From NCBI RefSeq assembly GCF_025506275.1, contig NZ_QYCP01000091.1, positions 1-64,000 on the forward strand: a stretch of DNA of 64,000 nt, read 5' to 3'. Under the pieces are notes generated by a model, which saw only the letters and a list, made by a program, of their open reading frames with translations, did no database searches and had not been told where the DNA came from. The translations under genes were made by a program, and so were the position numbers. Source of the DNA: Brevibacterium permense. GTDB taxonomy: Bacteria > Actinomycetota > Actinomycetes > Actinomycetales > Brevibacteriaceae. Numbering within the stretch: position 1 is the stretch's first letter; each line of letters opens with the position of its first letter. This document shows, in pieces, positions 57,359-64,000 of this stretch.

Positions 57359-58820
57359 GCAAGGCTGCGAGAGCTTCGTCGCTGGCCAGGGTGCCCTCGT
57401 CGCTCGCCTCTTCGGAGGAGAACGATCCGGTGGCCGGAGCGGCTTCGGCAGATCCGACGGCATCGGCTGCGGAGGCCTCAGCATCCGCTGCGATGGCCTT
57501 GGCGACCTGCTTCTTGTGCTCTTCCCAGCGTTCCTGAGCGGCGGCGTACTGCTGCTCCCAGGTCTCACGCTGAGCCTCGTAGCCCTCGACCCATTCGTTG
57601 GTCTCGGGGTCGAAGCCCTCGGGGTACTTGTAGTTGCCGTCCTCGTCGTACTCCTGCGGCATGCCGTACAGAGCGGGGTCGAGGAACTCTTCGGCCTCGG
57701 GGTCGACGCCTTCGTTCGCCTGCTTCAGCGACAGCGAGATGCGGCGGCGCTCCAGGTCGATGTCGATGACCTTGACGTAGATGGTCTCGTCGACCGAGAC
57801 GACCTGCTCGGGCAGATCCACGTGGCGCACGGCCAGCTCGGAGATGTGGACGAGGCCTTCGATGCCGTCTTCGACGCGCACGAATGCACCGAACGGAACG
57901 AGCTTGGTGACCTTGCCCGGCACGATCTGTCCGATGACGTGCGTGCGAGCGAAGTGCTGCCAAGGATCTTCCTGGGTGGCCTTGAGCGACAGCGAAACGC
58001 GCTCACGGTCCATGTCGACGTCGAGAACCTCGACGGTGACTTCGTCGCCCACGGTGACGACCTCACCCGGGTGATCGATGTGCTTCCAGGACAGTTCGGA
58101 GACGTGGACGAGTCCGTCGACACCACCGAGGTCGACGAACGCACCGAAGTTGACGATGGAGGACACGACACCAGGACGGACCTGGCCCTTCTGCAGGGTC
58201 TGCAGGAAGTCGTGACGGACGGCCGACTGGGTCTGCTCGAGCCAGGCACGGCGCGACAGGACCACGTTGTTGCGGTTCTTGTCGAGCTCGATGATCTTGG
58301 CTTCGACCTGCTGGCCGATGTAGGGAGCGAGGTCGCGGACGCGGCGCATCTCGACCAGGGACGCGGGCAGGAAGCCGCGCAGTCCGATGTCGACGATCAG
58401 GCCGCCCTTGACAACCTCGATGACGGTGCCGGTGACAACGCCGTCGTCTTCCTTGATCTTCTCGATGTCGCCCCAGGCACGCTCGTACTGAGCGCGCTTC
58501 TTCGACAGCATGAGACGACCCTCTTTGTCTTCCTTCTGAAGAACGAGGGCTTCGATTTCGTCCCCGACCTCGACGACTTCGCCGGGATCGACATCGTGCT
58601 TGATGGAAAGCTCACGTGCGAGGATGACGCCTTCCGTCTTGTATCCGATGTCGACGAGGACTTCGTCACGGTCGACCTTGACGACTTCGCCCTCAACGAT
58701 GTCGCCATCGTTGAAGTACTTGATGGTCTCATCGACGGCGGCGAGGAAATCCTCAGCGGTTCCGATGTCGTTGACAGCGACCTGCTTCGGCTGCACCGAT
58801 TCCGGCGTGGTGGTGGTCAT
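57336..58820 (-). CDS. rpsA: 30S ribosomal protein S1
   Basis: 494 residues with four S1 (OB-fold) domains at about 40-108, 126-192, 213-281 and 298-367; the third and fourth show the best RNA-binding sequence ([48 protein letters not shown]). Actinobacterial S1 has four rather than six domains. The tail is acidic and ends [16 protein letters not shown] 58820 begins the family sequence; the frame is open to 58943. A GGAG lies 11 bases upstream. A strong promoter and a leader of about 98 bases precede it. Confidence 0.96.
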   Translation of the reverse strand: MTTTTPESVQPKQVAVNDIGTAEDFLAAVDETIKYFNDGDIVEGEVVKVDRDEVLVDIGYKTEGVILARELSIKHDVDPGEVVEVGDEIEALVLQKEDKEGRLMLSKKRAQYERAWGDIEKIKEDDGVVTGTVIEVVKGGLIVDIGLRGFLPASLVEMRRVRDLAPYIGQQVEAKIIELDKNRNNVVLSRRAWLEQTQSAVRHDFLQTLQKGQVRPGVVSSIVNFGAFVDLGGVDGLVHVSELSWKHIDHPGEVVTVGDEVTVEVLDVDMDRERVSLSLKATQEDPWQHFARTHVIGQIVPGKVTKLVPFGAFVRVEDGIEGLVHISELAVRHVDLPEQVVSVDETIYVKVIDIDLERRRISLSLKQANEGVDPEAEEFLDPALYGMPQEYDEDGNYKYPEGFDPETNEWVEGYEAQRETWEQQYAAAQERWEEHKKQVAKAIAADAEASAADAVGSAEAAPATGSFSSEEASDEGTLASDEALAALREKLAGS

Positions 58821-58924
58821 ATAGGTAGGGACTCCGATGGAATATTGGTCCAGATCCGGTACCCTGGCGGCAGGTCGTGTAAGTTGCCGCAAGAACCGAA
58901 TCCGGTCTCGATTGCGAATTTGGA

Positions 58925-58954
58925 CTTGTATGCACAGGCGCATACGGTTGTCAA
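58925..58954 (-). promoter_or_regulatory. Promoter of rpsA
   Basis: TTGACA (58949-58954), 18 bases, TACAAG (58925-58930) on the minus strand: a perfect -35. The transcript would begin near 58918, leaving a leader of about 98 bases with a GCGGCA/TGCCGC hairpin (58867-58890), a possible target for S1 autocontrol. Confidence 0.75.
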
Positions 58955-59026
58955 TGCTAGCACCTTATTGGGCGTGAATGCACGCCGAAGAGACGAATCA
59001 TCACCACCTGGGGCCACGGAGGAACC

Positions 59027-59866
59027 ATGAGCGAAGGAACTGACGGAGCCGAGGTCATCAGCGGTGGCTATCTCCCGATCGACGAAGAGGCTTCCGTCCG
59101 GGCCAATCGCAGCTATTGGGACAACTCGGCCGAGGAGTATCTCGCCGAACACGGCACGTTCCTCGGGGCCTCGGATTTCATCTGGTGTCCGGAAGGAATT
59201 CACGAATCCGATGTGCGCCTCCTCGGCGATGTCGACCGGAAGCAGGTTCTCGAGGTCGGCTGCGGTGCCGGTCAGTGCTCCCGGTGGCTGGCCGAGCAGG
59301 GCGCGATCACCACAGGTGTCGACGTCTCGGCCGGAATGCTCGAGCAGGCCTCGCGTCTGCAGCGCGAACATCCCCTGAGCGCCGAGGCGACTCCCCCGAC
59401 GTTCCTTCTCGCCGATGCCCGACAGCTGCCGTTCGCATCGAACAGCTTCGATCGCGCGTTCTCCTCCTACGGTGCCCTGCCCTTCGTCAAGGACGCCGAG
59501 GTCGTCTTCGCCGAGGTGGCCCGAGTGCTGCGCAACGGCGGACAGTGGGTCTTCTCGACGACTCACCCGATGCGGTGGATGTTCCCCGATGTTCCGGGTG
59601 AGGCCGGTCTGACGGTTGAGTACTCGTACTTCGATCGCACTCCGTACGTCGAGCTGTCTTCGGATGGTCAGCCGGTCTACGCCGAGCATCACCGGACGAT
59701 GAGCGACTGGGTCCGTCTCCTCGTCGAGGCCGGCTTCACGATCGATTCGGTGACCGAACCCGAATGGCCCGAGGAGAATCGGACCGCTTGGGGCGGCTGG
59801 TCGCCGCTGCGCGGTGCGCTCATGCCCGGTACCGCGATCTTCTCCACCACCCTGACCAAGGACTGA
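59027..59866 (+). CDS. Class I SAM-dependent methyltransferase
   Basis: 279 residues. N-terminus ANRSYWDNSAEEYLAEHGTFLGASDFIWCPEGIHE is characteristic of an actinobacterial group; SAM motif QVLEVGCGAGQCSRWLAEQGA, acidic VDVSAGMLEQA, motif II LADARQLPFASNSFDRAFSSYGALPFV, motif III LRNGGQWVFSTTHPMRWM. Small-molecule or lipid methylation is likely; substrate unknown. ATG 59027 behind GGAGGA. Divergent from rpsA. The gene is intact, unlike the methyltransferase at 5.6 kb. Confidence 0.9.
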   Translation: MSEGTDGAEVISGGYLPIDEEASVRANRSYWDNSAEEYLAEHGTFLGASDFIWCPEGIHESDVRLLGDVDRKQVLEVGCGAGQCSRWLAEQGAITTGVDVSAGMLEQASRLQREHPLSAEATPPTFLLADARQLPFASNSFDRAFSSYGALPFVKDAEVVFAEVARVLRNGGQWVFSTTHPMRWMFPDVPGEAGLTVEYSYFDRTPYVELSSDGQPVYAEHHRTMSDWVRLLVEAGFTIDSVTEPEWPEENRTAWGGWSPLRGALMPGTAIFSTTLTKD

Positions 59867-59943
59867 CTGGGCCGAAAGCCCAGTCCTGTCAGATCGGCTG
59901 CCTGGGCACATATCCGCAGCCGGGACCGATATAGGGACGATCC

Positions 59944-60459
59944 TCAGCCGAGGACTGTGAAGTCCTCGGCCAGTCCCCCACGGCCGGTCAGCCCGGCGAG
60001 CACTGAACTGCTCGTTCCGCTCTGCATCGCCAGCCCCGCTGCGAGCGCCAATGATTCCCGGAGCGCGGCCTCCGGAACAGTGGGTTCGACGCCGAGTGCG
60101 GCGTCGATGTCGATTCCGTGGACGACGAGTTCGCAGGTCCGTGTGCGCACATAGTCTCCGGCCCGCATTCCCCCGGCCGCCGTCATGATCGTCGCATCCG
60201 CGTCTGCGGGGCTCAGCGTGGAGACCTTGGTGAGGGCTGACTCGCACAGAGCATTGAACGCTTCCGCCGGTCGGTCCAGGGCGGTCACGAGCATGTTGAA
60301 TGCTCTGCTCGTATGACCGACGGGGCCGCGGACATCCCATCTGCCGAGCCCCGGCGCCGCCCACCGTTCATCACCGATCGTACTCACAAGAGCAGTGATC
60401 CGTTTGGTGCCTGCTGTGAAGCTCTCCAGCTCGCGTGCGTCTTCGGATTCGCTCGTCAT
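59944..60459 (-). CDS. Maleylpyruvate isomerase N-terminal / DinB-like fold protein
   Basis: 171 residues of the mycothiol-dependent maleylpyruvate isomerase-like family (TIGR03083-type): an N-terminal helix-bundle with RWDVRGPVGHTSRAFNMLV and the conserved metal-ligand HGIDI in CELVVHGIDIDAALG. Members are metal-dependent thiol transferases or uncharacterised. Start ATG 60459, with TAGGCT (60466-60471) six bases upstream, therefore probably leaderless. Presence of this family fits a mycothiol-making actinobacterium. Confidence 0.82.
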   Translation of the reverse strand: MTSESEDARELESFTAGTKRITALVSTIGDERWAAPGLGRWDVRGPVGHTSRAFNMLVTALDRPAEAFNALCESALTKVSTLSPADADATIMTAAGGMRAGDYVRTRTCELVVHGIDIDAALGVEPTVPEAALRESLALAAGLAMQSGTSSSVLAGLTGRGGLAEDFTVLG

Positions 60460-60578
60460 GCCGTCAGCCTATGCGGATCGTGACGCGCTTGCGGCTATCA
60501 CCGTGCCAGTCCGTCAGCCCACGGCGTCCACATTCAAGCCGTCCTCGCCCCGCGCATCTCACCCGTCACGCTCCCGTT

Positions 60579-60596
60579 CAAACGCTAGCGCGTTTG
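60579..60596. promoter_or_regulatory. Inverted repeat in the polA-59944 gap
   Basis: CAAACGC-TAGC-GCGTTTG, a perfect 7-bp hairpin about 110 bases beyond the polA stop. The same 244-base gap holds CATTCAAGC (60531-60539) and its complement GCTTGAATG (60630-60638). Function unknown; a terminator is unlikely without a T run. Confidence 0.4.
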
Positions 60597-60703
60597 TCGT
60601 GTGGTACACGGCGCGCAAACTGCGGGGACGCTTGAATGAGCGCGGACGAGACAGTTTTCTGCGCTTGCGCTTGAACGAGAGCGGCGAGTCAGCGGGCAGC
60701 GGG

Positions 60704-63367
60704 TCAGTGGGCGGCGGCGTGCCAGGAGCGGCCGGTGCCGACGTTGACGTCCAGAGGCACATCGAGTTCGAACGCCGATCCCATCTCCTCCGTGACGATC
60801 GTCTTCACCTCATCGATCTCGTCCGGACGGACATCGACGATGATCTCGTCATGGACCTGCAGCAGCATCGGCGACTGCAGATCGTCCAGACGGGCGGCCA
60901 CCTTGAGCATGGCAATCTTCATGATGTCGGCTGCCGAACCCTGGATCGGAGCGTTGAGTGCTGCGCGTTCGGCCATGTCCCGCAGCTGCCGACGGTCGCT
61001 GTGCAACGCCGGCAGATAACGACGACGGCCCATGATGGTCTCCGTGAACCCGTTGGCGCGAGCCTGCTCGACGATATCGTCGAGGTAGTCCTTGACGGCA
61101 CCGAAGCGCTCGAAGTACTGGTCCATCAGCCCCTTGGCTTCATCGACGCCGATCGCCAGCTGCCGAGAGAGGCCGTAGGCGGAGAGCCCGTAGACCAACC
61201 CGTAGGACATGGCCTTGACCTTCGAACGCATCTCGGAGTCCACATCGTCGATGCCGACTCCGAAGACCTTCGAGCCGACATAGGAGTGCAGATCCTCACC
61301 GTCCTTGAACGCCTGGATGAGCGCGGCATCGCCGGACAGATGAGCCATGATCCGCATTTCGATCTGCGAGTAGTCGGCGGTGAGCAGAGTCCCCTCGGCC
61401 ACCTCGGGGTCGGCGATGAAGATGTCGCGGATGCGTCGACCCGATTCGGTCCGCACCGGAATGTTCTGCAGGTTCGGATCCAGGGACGAGAGCCGTCCGG
61501 TGGCGGCCACGGTCTGCTGGTAGGTGGTATGGATGCGGCCGTCGTCGGCAACGCTCCCCCGCAGTCCGACGACGGTCTGCTTGAGCTTCGTCGAATCCCG
61601 GTAGGCCAGCAGGTGTTGGAGGAAAGGGTGTTCGGTCTTGACGAACAGTTCGGCCAGGGCGTCGGCATCGGTCGTATAGCCGGTCTTCGTCCGCTTGGTC
61701 TTGGGCATATCGAGTTCGTCGAAGAGCACGGTCTGCAGCTGCTTGGGAGAACCGAGGTTCACCTCGTGGCCGATCGCCTCATAGGCCTCCCTCGCGCTGG
61801 CTTCGGCCTGTTTCGTGAATTCGTCGATGAGGTTCGACAGTCCGGTCTCGTCGACGGCGATCCCGGTCGCTTCCATGCGCGCGAGCACGGGCACGAGCGG
61901 CAGTTCGATCTCGCGGTACACCTGAGTCATGTTCGCTTCCTCGACGGCCTTCGCGAGCACCTCGTGGACCTCGAGCAGAGCGGCGGCACGTTGGCCGTGC
62001 GTGGTCACCGCGGCATCGGAGTCGAGGTCCAGGGCGAGCTGTCCGGAATCGGCCTCGGGTTCGCTGAGATCGATTCCGGCACGGTCGGCGGCGATCTGCC
62101 CGAGTTCATAGGACCGGGCATCGGGCACGAGGAGGTAGGCAGCCAGGGCCGTGTCCCCGGCGATATCCGTCACGGACAGTCCCATCGACTCCCACGCTTT
62201 GATCTGCAGCTTCGAACTGTGGAGGATGAGCGAATGCCCACCCAGGGCTGATCCGAGCGCACCGACGACCTTCTGCCCCGCCTCGGCGAGGTCGACGACC
62301 CAGGCCCGGCCGGGTTCGGCGGAGACCGCCAGGGTCCGTGCCTGGCCGTGGCCGAGTTCGAAGGAGGCGTCGGAATCGAGCGCCAGCACATCATGGTCGG
62401 CGATCTTCGTCAGCAGAGTGTCGATGTCGACGGTCTCGATGTTCGTCTCGCGTGCCGGTGCCGGCTCGGACTCGGTTCCGGCCTCGGGGAAGATCGCGGC
62501 CAGACGCTTGCCGAGGGCCTGGAATTCGAGTTGGTCGAACAGGCTCGACAGCTCGGCCGGGTCGCCTTCGCCCCAGACCAGGTCGTCGAACTCCAACCCC
62601 AGGTCGACGTCGTCGAGGAGGCGGTTGAGTCGGTAGTTCCGCTCCACCTCGGTGATATGGTCGCGCAGCTTCTCCCCGACCTTGCCGCCGATCGTGTCAG
62701 CATTGTCCAACACCCCGGGCAGATCGCCGTGGGCGGTGAGCCATTTCGCGGCGGTTTTGTCACCGACTCCGGGTACACCGGGCAGGTTGTCGGCCTTCTC
62801 ACCGACGAGTGCGGCCAGACCCCGGTAGTTCGCGGGGCTCACCCCGTACTTCTCCTCGACCGCGGCCGGCGTCATCCGGTTGAGATCGCTGACTCCGCGT
62901 TTCGGGTAGAGGATCGTCACCCGGGCGGAGGCGAGCTGGAACGAATCCTTGTCTCCGCTCATCACTTCGACGGCTGCGCCGGCGTCCGTGCCCATCTTCG
63001 CCATCGTCGCCAGAGCGTCATCGGCTTCGAAGCCCTCCTTCGTCACGACCCGGATGCCCATCGCCGTGACGATGTCCTTGATGAGGTCGATCTGCGGGTG
63101 GAACTCGGGCGGAGTCTTCGCCCGTCCGGCCTTGTACTCGGGGTATTCCTCGAGGCGGAACGTCTGGCGTCCGAGGTCGAAGGCCACGGCCACGTGGCTG
63201 GGCTCTTCGTCGCGGAGGACGTTGATGAGCATGGAGATGAAGCCGTAGATGGCGTTCGTCGTCTGACCGGTGCTGGTGGAGAAGTTCTCGACCGGCAGGG
63301 CGTGGAATGCCCGGTAGGCCAGGGAGTGTCCGTCGATGAGCAGGAGGGATTCGTTTGAGTGACTCAC
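60704..63367 (-). CDS. polA: DNA polymerase I
   Basis: 887 residues. The 5'-nuclease domain (LLLIDGHSLAYRAFHAL; GFEADDALATMAK; VMSGDKDSFQLAS; LPGVPGVGDKTAAKWL) is complete. The 3'-5' exonuclease-like domain lacks the catalytic acids (LALDSDASFELG where DTE would be), as in mycobacterial and Thermus PolA. Polymerase motifs: A LLTADYSQIEMRIMAHLSGD, B RSKVKAMSYGLVYGLSAYGL, C LLQVHDEIIVD. The start is GTG 63367, seven bases after TAGGCT (63375-63380), so probably leaderless. Divergent from the thioesterase. Confidence 0.97.
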   Translation of the reverse strand: MSHSNESLLLIDGHSLAYRAFHALPVENFSTSTGQTTNAIYGFISMLINVLRDEEPSHVAVAFDLGRQTFRLEEYPEYKAGRAKTPPEFHPQIDLIKDIVTAMGIRVVTKEGFEADDALATMAKMGTDAGAAVEVMSGDKDSFQLASARVTILYPKRGVSDLNRMTPAAVEEKYGVSPANYRGLAALVGEKADNLPGVPGVGDKTAAKWLTAHGDLPGVLDNADTIGGKVGEKLRDHITEVERNYRLNRLLDDVDLGLEFDDLVWGEGDPAELSSLFDQLEFQALGKRLAAIFPEAGTESEPAPARETNIETVDIDTLLTKIADHDVLALDSDASFELGHGQARTLAVSAEPGRAWVVDLAEAGQKVVGALGSALGGHSLILHSSKLQIKAWESMGLSVTDIAGDTALAAYLLVPDARSYELGQIAADRAGIDLSEPEADSGQLALDLDSDAAVTTHGQRAAALLEVHEVLAKAVEEANMTQVYREIELPLVPVLARMEATGIAVDETGLSNLIDEFTKQAEASAREAYEAIGHEVNLGSPKQLQTVLFDELDMPKTKRTKTGYTTDADALAELFVKTEHPFLQHLLAYRDSTKLKQTVVGLRGSVADDGRIHTTYQQTVAATGRLSSLDPNLQNIPVRTESGRRIRDIFIADPEVAEGTLLTADYSQIEMRIMAHLSGDAALIQAFKDGEDLHSYVGSKVFGVGIDDVDSEMRSKVKAMSYGLVYGLSAYGLSRQLAIGVDEAKGLMDQYFERFGAVKDYLDDIVEQARANGFTETIMGRRRYLPALHSDRRQLRDMAERAALNAPIQGSAADIMKIAMLKVAARLDDLQSPMLLQVHDEIIVDVRPDEIDEVKTIVTEEMGSAFELDVPLDVNVGTGRSWHAAAH

Positions 63368-63409
63368 ATGGCATAGCCTAGCGTTCGAAGCTGACTTGAA
63401 GGAGAATCG

Positions 63410-63871
63410 ATGCTGCGTCCCGACGTGTCCCTGACCGCTCACACCACAACTGAGGAGATAGACACGCTGCTCGGGCAGCTGCGCACGCCGGGGTCCGGGG
63501 GCGAGTTGGCCGAGAGGATGGGAATCGAGTTCGTCGAGCTCGCTCACGATCATGTCGTGGCCACCGCTCCCGTCGTCGGCAATCGGCAGCCGATGGGTCT
63601 CTTCCACGGAGGCGGCCACGTCGTTCTCGCCGAATCCCTGGCGTCGATGCATTCGTATCTGCTCTCCGGCGGAAAGAACGTCGTCGGGGTCGATCTCAAC
63701 GCCACTCACCTGCGTGCCGCGCGAGAGGGCGTGGTGACCGGTCGCGCCGAGGTGCTCCACCAGGGACGCACGATCGTCTCCCATGAGGTGAAGATGACCG
63801 ACGAGGCGGGGCGCCTGCTATCGATCGTGCGGATCACGAATATGATCCTGAAGACCGAGCCGAAAGGCTGA
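63410..63871 (+). CDS. PaaI-type hotdog-fold thioesterase
   Basis: 153 residues with the hotdog signature NRQPMGLFHGGGHVVLAESLASMHSYLLSGG (the GxxHGG-type active-site helix with the Glu) and VGVDLNATHLRAAREGVVTGRAEVLHQGRT. Acyl-CoA thioesterase; similar proteins include menaquinone-pathway DHNA-CoA hydrolase, so MenI function is a possibility. ATG 63410 has AAGGAG upstream. Followed by a terminator. Confidence 0.88.
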   Translation: MLRPDVSLTAHTTTEEIDTLLGQLRTPGSGGELAERMGIEFVELAHDHVVATAPVVGNRQPMGLFHGGGHVVLAESLASMHSYLLSGGKNVVGVDLNATHLRAAREGVVTGRAEVLHQGRTIVSHEVKMTDEAGRLLSIVRITNMILKTEPKG

Positions 63872-63909
63872 GGCACAGCGCCTTCTCGGCGAAAGTCCAC
63901 GGCGAAAGC

Positions 63910-63949
63910 AGAGGGCCGGCGAATCCGACTCGGGATTCGCCGGCCCTCT
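63910..63949. terminator. Bidirectional terminator downstream of the thioesterase
   Basis: A perfect 17-bp stem (AGAGGGCCGGCGAATCC and its complement) with a six-base loop, 38 bases beyond the thioesterase stop and facing the minus-strand gene at the right edge. Confidence 0.82.
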
Positions 63950-63960
63950 CGGGTTCCGGG

Positions 63961-63982
63961 TCCGGACCTTGTCTGGTCCGGG
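63961..63982 (-). terminator. Second hairpin before the right edge
   Basis: TCCGGACC-TTGTCT-GGTCCGGA, an 8-bp stem just after the stop of the minus-strand gene that enters from the right. Confidence 0.5.
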
Positions 63983-63988
63983 AGGTGA

Positions 63989-64000
63989 TTACTTCTTCGT
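63989..64000 (-). CDS. C-terminal end of a gene entering from the right edge
   Basis: The last bases read, on the minus strand, ...Thr-Lys-Lys-stop (TAA at 63989-63991), followed by two hairpins. Only three codons are visible, so neither the product nor the existence of the gene is certain. Confidence 0.35.
   Translation of the reverse strand, partial: TKK

Noticed and set aside
56955..59030. 691-codon plus-strand open frame opposite rpsA
   Set aside because: Antisense to S1; the repeats in it merely reflect the S1 domain repeats.

Overview
The window is a gene-dense, high-GC stretch of bacterial chromosome from an actinobacterium, most likely a member of the Micrococcales (a Brevibacterium-like organism is plausible but cannot be proved from sequence alone). 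The evidence is the gene set and order: a SOS mutasome cassette (ImuA'/ImuB/DnaE2), an InhA-type enoyl reductase behind FabG, a CoaE-GrpB fusion, a polA without a 3'-5' exonuclease site, a mycothiol-type maleylpyruvate isomerase fold protein, WhiA, and the blocks suf-ABC-ctaA-ctaB-tkt-tal-pgi and gap-pgk-tpi-secG / whiA-yvcK-rapZ-uvrC-uvrA that are shared across actinobacteria. No rRNA, tRNA, CRISPR, phage or insertion sequence was seen.

Layout. 1-5.2 kb: imuA'-imuB-dnaE2 on the minus strand (dnaE2 runs off the left edge) behind a LexA-type box lying inside a good promoter. 5.2-13.7 kb: mixed small genes, including a methyltransferase broken by a one-base frameshift, trmL, pdxK, rpmE2, a YbaK-like deacylase, a phosphatase, an RNA methyltransferase, a TSUP permease paired with a lone ABC ATPase, and serB. 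13.7-20.2 kb: sixA, fabI, fabG, a DUF3099-small protein-SURF1 operon, an ABC-F protein and an RNase HI with an added ribbon-helix-helix tail. 20.2-26.8 kb: the complete suf operon (sufR-B-D-Rieske-C-S-U-T). 26.9-36.6 kb: ABC-2 transporter and ctaA, ctaB, and the overlapping tkt-tal-pgi operon. 36.7-47.8 kb: a long minus-strand run from uvrA to secG. 47.8-64 kb: DUF3516 helicase, YciI protein, TerC with a candidate manganese riboswitch, uvrB, coaE-grpB, a membrane protein, rpsA, a second methyltransferase, polA and a hotdog thioesterase.

How it fits together. Three themes dominate: DNA repair and damage tolerance (DnaE2/ImuA'/ImuB, UvrA/B/C, PolA, RNase HI); iron-sulfur and haem/cytochrome oxidase assembly (Suf, CtaA, CtaB, SURF1); and central carbon flow (Tkt, Tal, Pgi, Gap, Pgk, Tpi, with YvcK, RapZ and WhiA next door). 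The divergent region between sufR and the ABC transporter holds both a SufR-type palindrome and a DtxR/IdeR-type box.

Regulatory points that gene lists would miss: at least a dozen genes have a TANNNT -10 hexamer 6-8 bases before the start codon and so look leaderless; in three of them (ctaB, gap, coaE) the stop codon of the upstream gene forms the first three bases of that hexamer. A perfect 16-bp palindrome (CGTCCCCGCGGGGACG) occurs three times, twice inside unrelated genes. Most of the window is ordinary core genome; I found no convincing wholly new multi-gene system.
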